Assembly (NCBI RefSeq): GCF_027942865.1
Contig: NC_134524.1
Coordinates: forward strand, 19,955,536-20,019,535
Reading direction: 5' to 3'
Source: Odontesthes bonariensis
Lineage: Eukaryota > Chordata > Actinopteri > Atheriniformes > Atherinopsidae
Length of the DNA stretch: 64,000 nucleotides
Shown: positions 1-12,200 of the stretch, in pieces
Numbering within the stretch: position 1 is the stretch's first letter
How the letters are laid out: each line of letters starts with the position of its first letter
Notes under the pieces: generated by a model
Databases searched by the model: none
What the model was told of the DNA's origin: nothing
Seen by the model: the letters and a program-made list of their open reading frames with translations, nothing else
Position numbers and translations under genes: made by a program

Positions 1-283
1 GCACATTTAGACTTGGACAGGTATTGGTTTTAGACACGCAAACTAAGCGGGTGATTCCACTTTTTGCCTCCTAATTTAATGGATTCCGTAGATTTTCCTC
101 TTTTTCATCCAAGAAACATGGCAATGACCACAAAAGTTTGATCGAAAAAATTATCAGGTATGTTTTACTGAGCCAGGTCCAGCTATTAAACCAAATTGTA
201 CAGATTATTGATGATAAATATCACATTTAACATTTTTTTTAATACTCACTCCTCTTGCTGAGATCTTTGAGCTGATTTGGAGA

Positions 284-3200
284 TTAGACGTTAGCGTAAT
301 CACTCCCCCCTCGGTCTGAAACAATGTTATTGACTTTCATGTTAATCACAGTTTTTGTATGATTATAAAGCTTCCACCAACTCTGTGTTTATACTGTACC
401 ATTTCCAGAGTTTTCAGGCCCTCTGATTGTTTCATAGACACAAAGGTCTCCTGCAGGTTAAGTGAAAATACAAAAATACAGTAAAAACCTTTAAAAAAAA
501 AAAGGTTACTAATGTCCTGTCTTGATTAAATTTAACAGTGTTAAAGCTGCAGCAGATAAAATAAGTAGTCTTGGAGAAGTGGATGTGATAGAAGGGAATA
601 TTTCCTGTTGGTGTGATTATGAACTCCTGAGTGTTTCAGATATTAAAGTATATGAAATAACTACTAATACTTTTCGTATTCAAGTGAAATATAACTTTGT
701 TATGTGTTACAGAGCACAAACGTGAACAAACAAGGTGAAAGACTGACCATGGAGGAGGGAGGAGTATACTTGTTGCTCATTTTCATACTGGCCGACTCTT
801 TCATCTCCAGTAGAACCTGCAGATGAGAAAAGAGTTGAAACTGTAAAATGTCATGCTGTTCCCCCAGATCATGACCTCATGAGGAAATGTTTGCTTGAAT
901 ACTGACAAGGTGATATCAAATCAAAACAAATCACATGTATTTGTATAGCACATTTCATGTACAAAACAAATCAAAGTGCTTTACATAAAATAAAAGCATT
1001 GCAGCGGGGAGTGGAAGAAGTATTAAAAATACATAAAAGAATATAAAGAAAAACTATTTAAATAATTTAAATTAATTTAAAAATAAGCAACAGTCCAGAT
1101 GAATTATAAGATTAAAAGATATTGTGCAGATATATATATATCGGAAATCAGAGGAGGAAGGTCTCACCTGCAGATTGTCTGCAGCGATACGGCAAGAACA
1201 GGAAAATAATGAATATGATTCCACCAACTTTTCCAACCATCAACAGCACAGGAAATAAAGAGCTTTCTGGCCTGGACACATCTGTTTTTACAACTTTAAT
1301 GAACAATAACTATTGATTAATAAGACCAGATCATATTAGACTTCCACAACAAATCATTTAATGAATAAAAACCATTAAAAGTTTTAATCCTACTCACCCC
1401 TAACTGACATCCAGCTCGGTGGTGAAACCTTTCCTGCATGTTCACACTTGTAGAAACCTTCGTCTGACTTTGACACAGCAGAGATGTTCAGTTCTCCTTT
1501 GTGATCATTTTGGAGGAGTTTGTCATTGTGATAGAAAGATACATTGGAAAGTGGAGTTTGTCCTCTTTGTCTGCAGCTCAGGGTAACAGAAGCTCCCTCG
1601 GTCACAGGATGGGCGTGGCTCACCAGGATAATATCTTTGTCTGTCAAACAAGTCAGAAAATACTAGTTTTTAGCTGTAGCAGAGCTTTGGAAAGCTCTTA
1701 TGTTCAATTAGAGTTGATTACACACATGGTTTTTATCAATATTTGACATTTAAACTTGTGTACCAACCAACTACAGCATGTCTAAAAAACCTTTTACCAA
1801 ATAAACAGCAGATTTTTACAGCATCCGAGAGTAAATCAGAATGTATGCAGAACAGTATTTTCATTTAGTTAAAAAGTCACATCGATCTAAGTATCAGTTT
1901 CTGTAGATAGAAAAGTTTAATTCCAGAGGCTGAAATTACTGGAACGAATACAAACAAGTTCAAAATATTTTATAATATCAAAATATTTTTTTCTGTAGTT
2001 CATTCTGTGTTTTTCATTTTTACTTCTATTCGATATGTTGTTATCATGGTCGGTGGGTTTGTTCTATCTTTTTCACTTCCTGTTTAATTTTGTAGAATGT
2101 GTGTGTTCATTTTCTTTCCTGCTCTCACACACCTGGGGTCTGTACCACAAAGCAGGATCAGTGGCTTTGCAAGACAACTTCGGGTCAGCTTTGGATTTTC
2201 AGTATCACAAAGCTGGTTGGCCTCTTACTGGTTTGAATCTCCATGGCAACTAATGCTAAGAGACCATCACAAGTAAAAGCCTCCTGATCAATCGATTCGC
2301 TTAGAAATAAAAAAGACATTGTTGTGTGGACTTAAGCGCTGATCATAGATCTCTAAACTCCCACTGTTGTTACCTCACTTTCTACATGTTACGGTGCTTT
2401 GCTTCCACTTGGGGGCATCTCATATATAGGGGCAACAGAACTCAGGCTCAGAACATTTATACATACTTATTTCCAGAAACAATCTCAAGATAAGTGCACA
2501 TATTAATAACAACTGAGCAAAAGATGAATGAGTTATTGCTAATTTCCCCTGAGGCCACGCCCACTGCAACACGTCTCCATCTCTGTCTCTTGTTCTGTTT
2601 GATTGATTTTGTCCATTTATCAAAGAATTATATAAATCAGCCCAACAATGCTGCAAACCAAAACTGGTGAAGTACATGTCAATTTACAGTTTTTCACATC
2701 ATGCAAATGAGCTCAATACATAGTGGCCCTCATTTATCAAACTTGCGTAAGACGAAAAACATGCGTAGGTCGTGCGTACGTTCTTTTCTGCGCAAAGGTT
2801 GGCATTTATCAAATCCATCGTGAGCGCAGGAAAGATGAAATCGCCACGACAGGTCTGAGGCCGTGTACGCACTTTTCCATTTTGACTTGCGGTGACTGCA
2901 ATAGCATACATAAACAGCAGCGTCACTAGTGCGTGCCTCATGAGTCGCAACAAATCCCTAGGTTAAAATTACAGACTTATCACTTCAAAGAAGGCCCATG
3001 TTTTATTTGACTTCAACATAAATATAAACATAAACGCAAATTAAATAAATTAAACAAGTACAACTCCGTAATTGGAAGAGTGATGGCTCATTATTCAACC
3101 GCGCACCCTCACACCGAACGCATACGCGCACGCGTGCCACTGTGGAGAGGTTAGGGCTCCTAAAGGGCAGGTGGATCTGTCTCTCAGCTGCGGGGGGAAC

Positions 3201-6200
3201 CCTTCTATATATGCCCGAAAAGGTATGCAATATTATTATTGCATGCGGGGTTCTCCATACATTGCCCAAAAAAAATGGAGTGCCATTTCCAGATGTACAT
3301 CCAGAGGACCCCGTACCCAGATATCCCACCAGCCTGCACAGCCAAGAGCGCTCAGGAGGAGAGAGGAACTTATTCAGCGATTCTGACTTTTGGTAAGCAT
3401 TCTGTTATTCAAGGAAAAAGGACGTAGCTCCAATCAGGCCAGCCACCCTCTCCTCCAAGGCACTCAAATCCAAACCTGTATCGGAGCCCCCCCCCCCCTG
3501 TTTGTGACATGCTGCGTCGGAGAGCTGCGACCTTCTTTGGTGGCAAATTTCATATCGGACCACTTCTTCCTGATCTTATTGGAGAAAAAGTAAAACATCG
3601 TTCAATTTTAGATTTCATTTAATCTGGAGTTTATCACATTTTATTGACCATCAGAGTAGGGGAAAATACATAACTCGTCCGGTCTGCGATTTACATCGCC
3701 AACGCTGTTGACAGCCGTCCCAGCTGTCAACAGTTTGCCGCCTTTTGTCTATCCATGTCGCAAATTCTAGAGGTGCAGCCTCTCAACCCCCTTTTGTAGA
3801 AGGCGTGATTAGGATAATTACGATGGATTTCAGCTGCCGGATTTATCAACAGCCGCTCGGTCTTACGATGGGATTGGTGTGGTACGCATGTTCTGTGAAT
3901 CTCACTTGAGCCTCTGCGTACAACGAGTTCTCCGCTCATATCAACGATGCTTTCTACGACGGCTTGATAAATGAGGGCCATTGTGTTTTTGTTCAAAAGG
4001 TATTTTGTAGAAAACTTTGAGCTTCATATCCATGGAAATTTCAAATCGATCAGATATACTGTGTGGACTTCATGTGGACTAAATATTTCAATTTTTGGCT
4101 GTTGATCATTATGCCATCATGGGGCTTATGTGGATCCCAATTCTTTTGGAGCATTTGTCCTTCATCTCTAATGCTGGCAGATTAGACAAAGATGGAAGAA
4201 AAATGATAACATACGCTGTGCAGTGATGTTGATTGCATTGCTGAAGTCTCCTGATCCAGACTCACACCAGTACACCCCATTATGGTACCCGTCAATGATG
4301 ATGGTACATGCGGATGCATTTGTTGTCCTCCAGTTGGAACAGCTTGGTAAATATGACAGATATCTTGTTCCTGTAGACCTCATCACTCTCCACTCAGTAG
4401 AGTTTCCGTCACACTTCAGGGAGACAGACTCAGAAGTGAAGTGTTGAACTCTGTCAGGGCTCACTGTGAGAGATGCTGCTGGGTGAACATCTGAAAAATC
4501 AAACATGTTATGTGGAGTAAAGCTAAGCACACTGATATTTAGTGTAAAACCATCTCTTCTCAAATATTCTCAGCAACTTCAACTTTGTCTTGTTGAAGAT
4601 CAGAACAAACATTTCAAACTAATAATCATTTATACAATAAAAACAAATTAATTACAAAGAATACAGATGTTCTTCTATGTATTTTGTACATATGTCATTA
4701 TTCCACTGTCTCACCTGATCAGCTTTAACTTCTTGTAAAGATTTTAAAAATAAAATAAGCTAACAGCAACTATTTTAAAGTAACATTCAAAATCTCATTT
4801 AGCTTTTGTTTTACAGTCTATCAGTTTAAATGTGTAAGAGCAAAGGTAATTTTTATTCTTGTGGTGCAGTGAGAACAGAAAGAGAACTGACCTCCAGACC
4901 AGACAAACTCTAGTTTGCTGTAATAAGTGTAATGCTCTGGATCTCCTCCCCCAGCTCTACACACATAACCTGCTGTGTGTGTCTGTCCATGGATTACGTA
5001 GAAGTCCTCTGCAGTCCCATTGGTGGTTTCAGGCAGCAGCTCATAGTTATATGAGTTGCGTGATAGATCAGGAACAGCTTTGTACCAGTAGAACCTCCAT
5101 CCTGCAGACTGAGGATGAACTTTACATCTGAGAGTTACCGAGGCTCCAGGACTCAGCCATGATGGAGACACATTGAGGACAGGCAGGGGGTTATCTGCTG
5201 GAAAGAGATTTGATCTGAATGAAAACATGTCATGAGGAGTTTGGTTTCATAAAATTTAATACAATTTTTGTTAAGATGTTATCTTCAGATAGGTAACAAC
5301 AGGACTTAGACCCTTAATCTAAATGTCTTAGATATTTCACTTCAATTACACTAACCACGCACAGCTTTGTTTTTGTAGCTGTTCAGTTTACAACAAAGAC
5401 ATCCATCCATCTAAAAGGATGTAACAGGTGAATATTAAATATCACCAGCCTTTAATAAGTTAAATATAATGTAAATGTATTATGTACACACAAATATCTT
5501 AATTCCTCTGTCAATTTTCTTTTTTTTTCTTTATTAAAAGTGAATCTCATTGGTATATTTCAAAGGATAGAACCGGATAGAAAGTTCTCAGATACTTACA
5601 ATTTCTTTTGACATTTTAGTGGATTTCATTTCTGAATAGAATGATTTTTTTTCTCTCGTCAGTCTATACAGACTGAAAAGCAGCTTTGGTAGCAAAACCA
5701 GCCTGCAATCTTGAATCATCTTACAAGCTTGATACACTTTTCATTCTGAGTTTTCTCACATTCTACGTGGGAGAATTGTTCCAGTTATCTGCAGATATTT
5801 CCTCACTCTCTTCACTCATCTTTTCAGTTGCTGGCAGATGGCAGCAGAGATGGTGGATGAATTGAAAGTTCCATTAAAAACTGTTACAAAAATCCTCTTT
5901 TTCAAATTTCCATTTTATGTCGATCTAATGGACAGTAAATGATCTCATCTCATCTTAAAGGTTTCCCTTTTTCAGGTTTTCCTGGTTGTATGCCTGCAAA
6001 CTGAACTACAAACCTGTACTTTAGTTTTTCCTGGAGCAAGAAGAGGCCTGGAGGAGACAGATGCTGCTATTGATTAAGATTAAGATCCGATTTATTGGTC
6101 ATGCATACACACAAAATTTGTCCTCTGCTTTCAACCCATCCAGGCTGGCACCTGTTGACATGCACATGGTCACACACTCAGAGACATGAAGCGCCCGGGG

Positions 6201-9200
6201 GGTACGGTGCCTTGATCAAGGGCACCTCAGCCGTGACAAGTAAGTGGACTGACACCCCTCCAGCTATCAATTCCACCAATCTTTTTTTTTGAGTGGCGAG
6301 AGTGGGAATCGAACCACCAACCTTCCGGTTATTGGACAACCGACTCTAACCACTGAGCCACGGATGCTTGGAGGACACACTATATGATTTATGGAGCAGA
6401 AAGGTGACTGGGTTGTGTTATGTAATGAACTCAAGTCCAGTTATTCTGTCATATATCAACTACAATGAAAACTAGTCCTCAGCCAAGCACCACGGATAAA
6501 AGCTGGACTCACACCAAGTTGTAGTCAGACTACTGGTGATACTTCAAAAAAGAAAAGAAAGAAGCACTGTTGGAATGCATTAGGTCAAACCACTATGATA
6601 AAAAGATATGACTTCCTTAACTAAAACTGTTTGAGCGCTAATCCTAACTTGTAACATGATTGTTGTGTCAACAGGTGGATCAACGCTTTTTATCGTATTT
6701 TTTTATGCATTTTAGATTTGTTTTAAAGCATGCAGGATCTTTTACTTTTGAGATTGTTTTGTGTGTTGCATGATGTGTGGTGGACATTTTTGCATGCCAT
6801 TAATGTTTTAATGTGGACTTTTAAATGACTTAAGTGCTTGATCTGCCACACCCTCACCCTGTCTCACTGGCTTGTGCAGAGGAGCACCAGTAATTGGGAA
6901 ATGGATATCAGGTGCGCTCACGGATTCAGACGGCATATAAGGTGGGAGGTTGAACACAGTAAGGAGAGGGGAGAGCTAGCTGGTCGACGGACGTGACGTG
7001 ACGTGACGTGACGTGACGTGACGTGACGTGACGTGACGTGACGTGACGTGACGTGACGTGACGTGACGTGACGTGACGTGACGTGACGTGACGTGACGTG
7101 ACGTGACGTGACGTGACGTGACGTGACGTGGTGGGGATTTGAATTCGTAGTTCGGAGGAGTTGGAGGTTTGGAGTGACGTGGCGGTTGGCATAAACTGAT
7201 TTGTGACTGGATTGTATGGCGTCTCAGGGTGAAGACGAGGGAGATGATGAAATGGATAATGGAGATTGGAGTCATGTATGTGGTAGTGGTAGGTCAGGAA
7301 AAGAGAGAAGGACAAAGGAAGATAATATGAGGGGAACGCAAAGTAGTAAGCGAAGTCTCGAAGGAAATAGCTCAGACGAAAATAATATAGTGTGTAAGAA
7401 GGTTGTCAGGGAGGAAACCAAAATAATTATAAAATTCAGGAAAGAAGATGAGGGTATTCAACTAAGTCCAATAAATTTATCGAGGGAACTAAAAAAGAAG
7501 TTTGGTGAGTTGATTCTGGCTAAGATTCTAAGAGATGGAAATCTGTTGATTATAGTGGGGAGTGAAGAGCAGAAAAACAAAGTGATGAATAGTCAGAACA
7601 TTTGCAAAAAAATGGTGAATGAGATAAAGATATTGGGAGAAGCTAAAATAGCTAGAGGAGTAATTTATGGAATACCGGTGGATGAAGATCTTGAAAAGTT
7701 AAAACGTAGTATTAGTGGAAATGAGATAAGCAACATTAAAAGATTGATGAGAACAGTGGAAGGAAAGAGAGTGGAAAGCCTGTCAGTGATGTTAGAATTT
7801 CAAGGAGAAGTTCTTCCAGAAAAGATAAGAGTTGGATGTATGGTCTTTCCTGTTAGGCCATACAATTCTCCTCCGCTAAGATGTTATAAATGTCAGAGAT
7901 ATGGACATGTAGCAGCAGCATGCAAGGGGAAACAAAGATGTCCAAAGTGTGGAGGGGAGCATGGATATGAAGAGTGTAAAAATGAAAAGGATATTTGCTG
8001 TAACTGTGGAGGGCAACACAGGGTGACTTATGGAGGATGCGAAGTTAGAAGAAAAGCAGTGGAAATAGAACAAGTTAAAGTCACTCAAAATATAAGCTAT
8101 GCAGAAGCTGCAAAGAGAATGAAGAAGCCAAGACAGGTGTCAGGGGAAACAATTATAAATACAACATCAGAACAAAGACAGATGAGAACAGATACAGTGA
8201 TGACAGCTGAGATGAATACAACAGCAGAACAAAGACAGATAAGAACAGATACAGGGTTGACAGCTGAGAAGATTATGTTGTTCATTGCATATGTAATTAA
8301 CTGTACAGAGCAAGTAAAATATAAAACAGAAAAAATCAAAATAATAGTGAAAGGAGCAGAGAAATTCTTTGGGATAAAGGACATATCTTGGGAGCACATA
8401 AATAAAAAGTTGGGGGGAGAAGGGAAGACAGGAGGACAGGAAGATAGAATATAATGTTCATCCTGCAGTGGAATGCCAGGAGTTTAATTGCTAATGGACA
8501 GGAGTTTAAGGGATTTATTAAAGAATTTAAAAAAGAGTTGGATATTATATGTATTCAGGAAACTTGGCTTAAACCAAGTTTAGATTTTGTTATTAAAGGA
8601 TATGAAAGTGTGAGAAGAGATAGAGAGGGAGGGTCTGGAGGAGGATGTATAATATTTATAAAAAATGGAGTTCAATTTAGAGTAGTAGCTAAAGGAAAAG
8701 AATTAGAATATATTATTATTGAAATTTGGACAATAAATGGGAACATTAAAATAATAAATTTTTATAATCCATGTAAAAAACTATCTTTAGAGGTAATGGA
8801 GGAATTTGGGAAGTATTTAGAGGGTAAAGTGATTTGGTGTGGGGACTTTAATGGGCATAACTCATTATGGGGTAGTTATAATGATCATAATGGGGAAGTA
8901 ATTGAAGAAATAATGGATGTTAAAAATTTGGTAGTATTAAATGATGGGAGTGGAACAAGAATTAATTTTAGAAATAATACAGAGTCAGCCATTGATTTGA
9001 CAATAGTGTCAAATTCTTTAGCAGGTAAAAGTTTATGGAAAGTACTTAATGAAACAACTATAGGAAGTGATCATTACCCTATTATGATAGAAGTTAAAAT
9101 GCATATAGAGAAATATTGTATAAATGAGATGAAAAAATGGTGTTTTAGATCTGCAAATTGGAAAATTTTTAGGAATAATAGTGAATTAAAAATACGAAAA

Positions 9201-12200
9201 GTGGATGTAAATAGTAGTATTGAGGATTTGAATCTTTATATATGTAATGCTATAGTAGAAGCGGCTCATCAAACTATAAGGATAAAAGGAGGGAAAAAGG
9301 AAAGGAAGTTGGTACCATGGTGGACAATGGAATGTACTGCAGCTATTAAGAAACGAAATAAAGCGTTTAAAGTATTAAAGAAAAATCATAACCCTCAGAA
9401 TTTGAATGAATACAAAAAATTACAGGCGATGGTAAGAAGAACTGTTAAAAATGTTAAAAGAGATTATTGGAGGAGTTTTTGTAACTCAATAGGGAGGGAG
9501 ACAGAAATATCTAAGGTATGGACAATGATTAAAAGAATGAAAGGAATTAAAAGAGTGACTGGATATCCAGTATTAAATAATGGAGAAATAGCAGCAGTGA
9601 CAGATAAAGATAAGGCAGAGATGTTAGCAAAAGTGTTTGTTAAAATTCATAGTTCTGAAAATATCAGTGTAGACGGGAAAAAAGGGAGAGAAAAAACAAT
9701 TCTGGAAAATAAGGAGCTATTGGAAAAAATGGTAGAATCGGATGATGTATTGAATATGGCATTTACAATAATGGAATTAAATAGGGCACTTAAAAAATGT
9801 AAATTAACAGCACCAGGGAAAGATCAGATTTGTTATGTAATGGTAAGTAATTTAAGTGAATTTTCTAAAAACATATTATTGGAATTGTATAATCGAATTT
9901 GGGAGGAGGGAGAAATACCAAAAAGTTGGAAAGAAGCTGTGGTTATACCAATTAGAAAGCCAGGGAAAGATGAATCAAAACCAGAAAATTATAGACCAAT
10001 AGCGTTAACATCCAATATATGTAAAATAATGGAGAGAATGATAAATGAAAGATTGATATATTATATAGAAAGTAAAGGACTTATAACAGAGGTTCAAAGT
10101 GGATTTAGAAAAGGGAGGAGTACAATGGATCCAATAATAGGTTTAGAGCATGAAATTAGGAAGGCTCAAGTAAATAAAGAGAGTGTAGTAGCAGTATTTT
10201 TTGATATTGAAAGAGCGTATGATATGATGTGGAGGGAAGGGTTATTAGTTAAAATTAGAAGAATGGGTATAAGTGGTAACATGTTTAAATGGATTAAAAC
10301 ATTTTTAGAAGAAAGAAAAATACAAGTGAGAATAGGGAAGGAATATTCTGAAAATTTTAATATAGAAAATGGGACACCACAAGGAAGCATAGTAAGTCCA
10401 GTATTATTTTCTGTGATAGTAAATGATATGTTTAAGGAATCAGAAGGAGGAATGGGTTGTTCACTGTTTGCTGATGATGGAGCAATGTGGAAAAGAGGAA
10501 GGAATTTAAAATTTATTGTAAAGAAGCTACAGGAAGCAATTTCAATGGTGGAAAAGTGGTCATATAAATGGGGATTTAGGTTTTCTGTGGAAAAAACTAA
10601 AATAATGTTTTTTACAAGGAAAAGAGTGGATGGAGAAATTAAGTTGAAAATATATGGTCAGGAATTGGAAAGAGTTAAGCAATTTAAATTTCTTGGGTTA
10701 TGGTTGGATGAAAGAATGACTTGGGGTGTACACATTAAGAAAATAATAGATAAATGTAGGAAGGTTTTGAATATAATGAGATGTTTAGTTGGTACTGAGT
10801 GGGGGGCTGATAGAAGGTCATTGAAAGCTATTTATACAGGTTTAATTAGGTCAGTATTGGATTATGGGAGTATAGTGTATAATTCAGCTGCAGATACAAA
10901 TCTAAAAAAGTTAAATACTATACAATATCAGGCTTTAAGAATATGTACAGGTTCCTTTAAAACATCTCCTATAGCAGCAATACAGGTGGAAATGGGTGAA
11001 ATGCCTCTAAAAATGAGAAGGGAACAATTATCCTTAAACTACTGGTCAAAATTACAAGGTCAGAAAAAAGATAATCCAACAGTAAAAGTGTTAGAAACAG
11101 GGTGGGAAAAAGGAAAAAATAAAAGTTATGGAACAATAGTAAATGCTAAAAGTAGGGAAAAATATTTAGATAAAATAGATATAAGTCAAACGATTCCATT
11201 ACATACAGTTCCACCATGGATAATACCTGAAGCAAAAGTAGATTTATCATTATTAGAAAAGAAGAATAGAAATAATTTTAGTTTGAATAAATATGTTGTA
11301 CAGGAACATATAAATCAATATTATAATTATGTAAATATATATACTGATGCATCCAAAACTTTAGATGATAGGATAGGGATAGGTTAGCCTGGGAATTCCC
11401 ATGCTGCTTTGCGCTCGATTTCATTCTCACTGCAAAGTCAGCCTGGAAACCACCGCCCTTATTTTTGCTAGAGTTTGGGAACCAATCACAGAACGACGGG
11501 GGGAGCAAGACGATGACGACGTCCATGCGCTACACCGAAGCTTGTAGAGCGTTAATCCAACATGACAGCGGACACAACGTTACCGTTCAATGCAGCCTTA
11601 GAAAGTGTTTCGGAGTAGATTCACCCTAGGGTCATTTGAACCGTGATATCCAGCCAAGTAGCCCACCCGAAGTTTTTCCGATATTGGCTGAACATCAGCT
11701 GAGTTACCGAGTTATCCCGAATAGCTTAGTAGGCTACAAGCGCTAACGGACCCTGGCAGTATCTCCAAAATTACCACACTAAAATCACATGTCATGACAC
11801 CAAACTTCTACAGTAGCACAAATATGGTCTGTACTCACCAAACGATGCATTTGGAAGTTTGTACATAGTCCAGGAGTTTATTATTATCATCAACACAAGC
11901 CTGATAGCTTTTCTGCTGCTAAAGCTTCGTTGACGGCACTTCTGGGAGCTGGGAGCTTCAAAGTAAGATGAGGGTTGATCTACTACTGTAGACAACAAAG
12001 CAAGGCTGCTCAATTTCTCCATTATTAAAATAAATTCACAACTCTACAACATAAAAATTCATGTAGAATATAGCATATAGGCCTACTTTGTTGTCAATTT
12101 GAGTAGCTTAGAGCGCAAGTTTACTTTTATTTTCCATTTTTTTCTTCTTCCTCGTCGAATTTCTGTCGTCATGTGATATAAGTGATACAATTGGCTATGA

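Noticed and set aside
522..725. 67-residue plus-strand ORF repeated at 39,859-40,062
   Set aside because: Conserved between A and B only because the whole intron is duplicated; no start context or domain.
6290..6362. Functional tRNA gene on the minus strand
   Set aside because: tRNA-like head of a SINE with a SINE body and absent from the paralogous introns.
6926..7315. Antisense frame with repeated RHVTS pentapeptides
   Set aside because: Pure translation of the (ACGTG)28 repeat; no start context or family.
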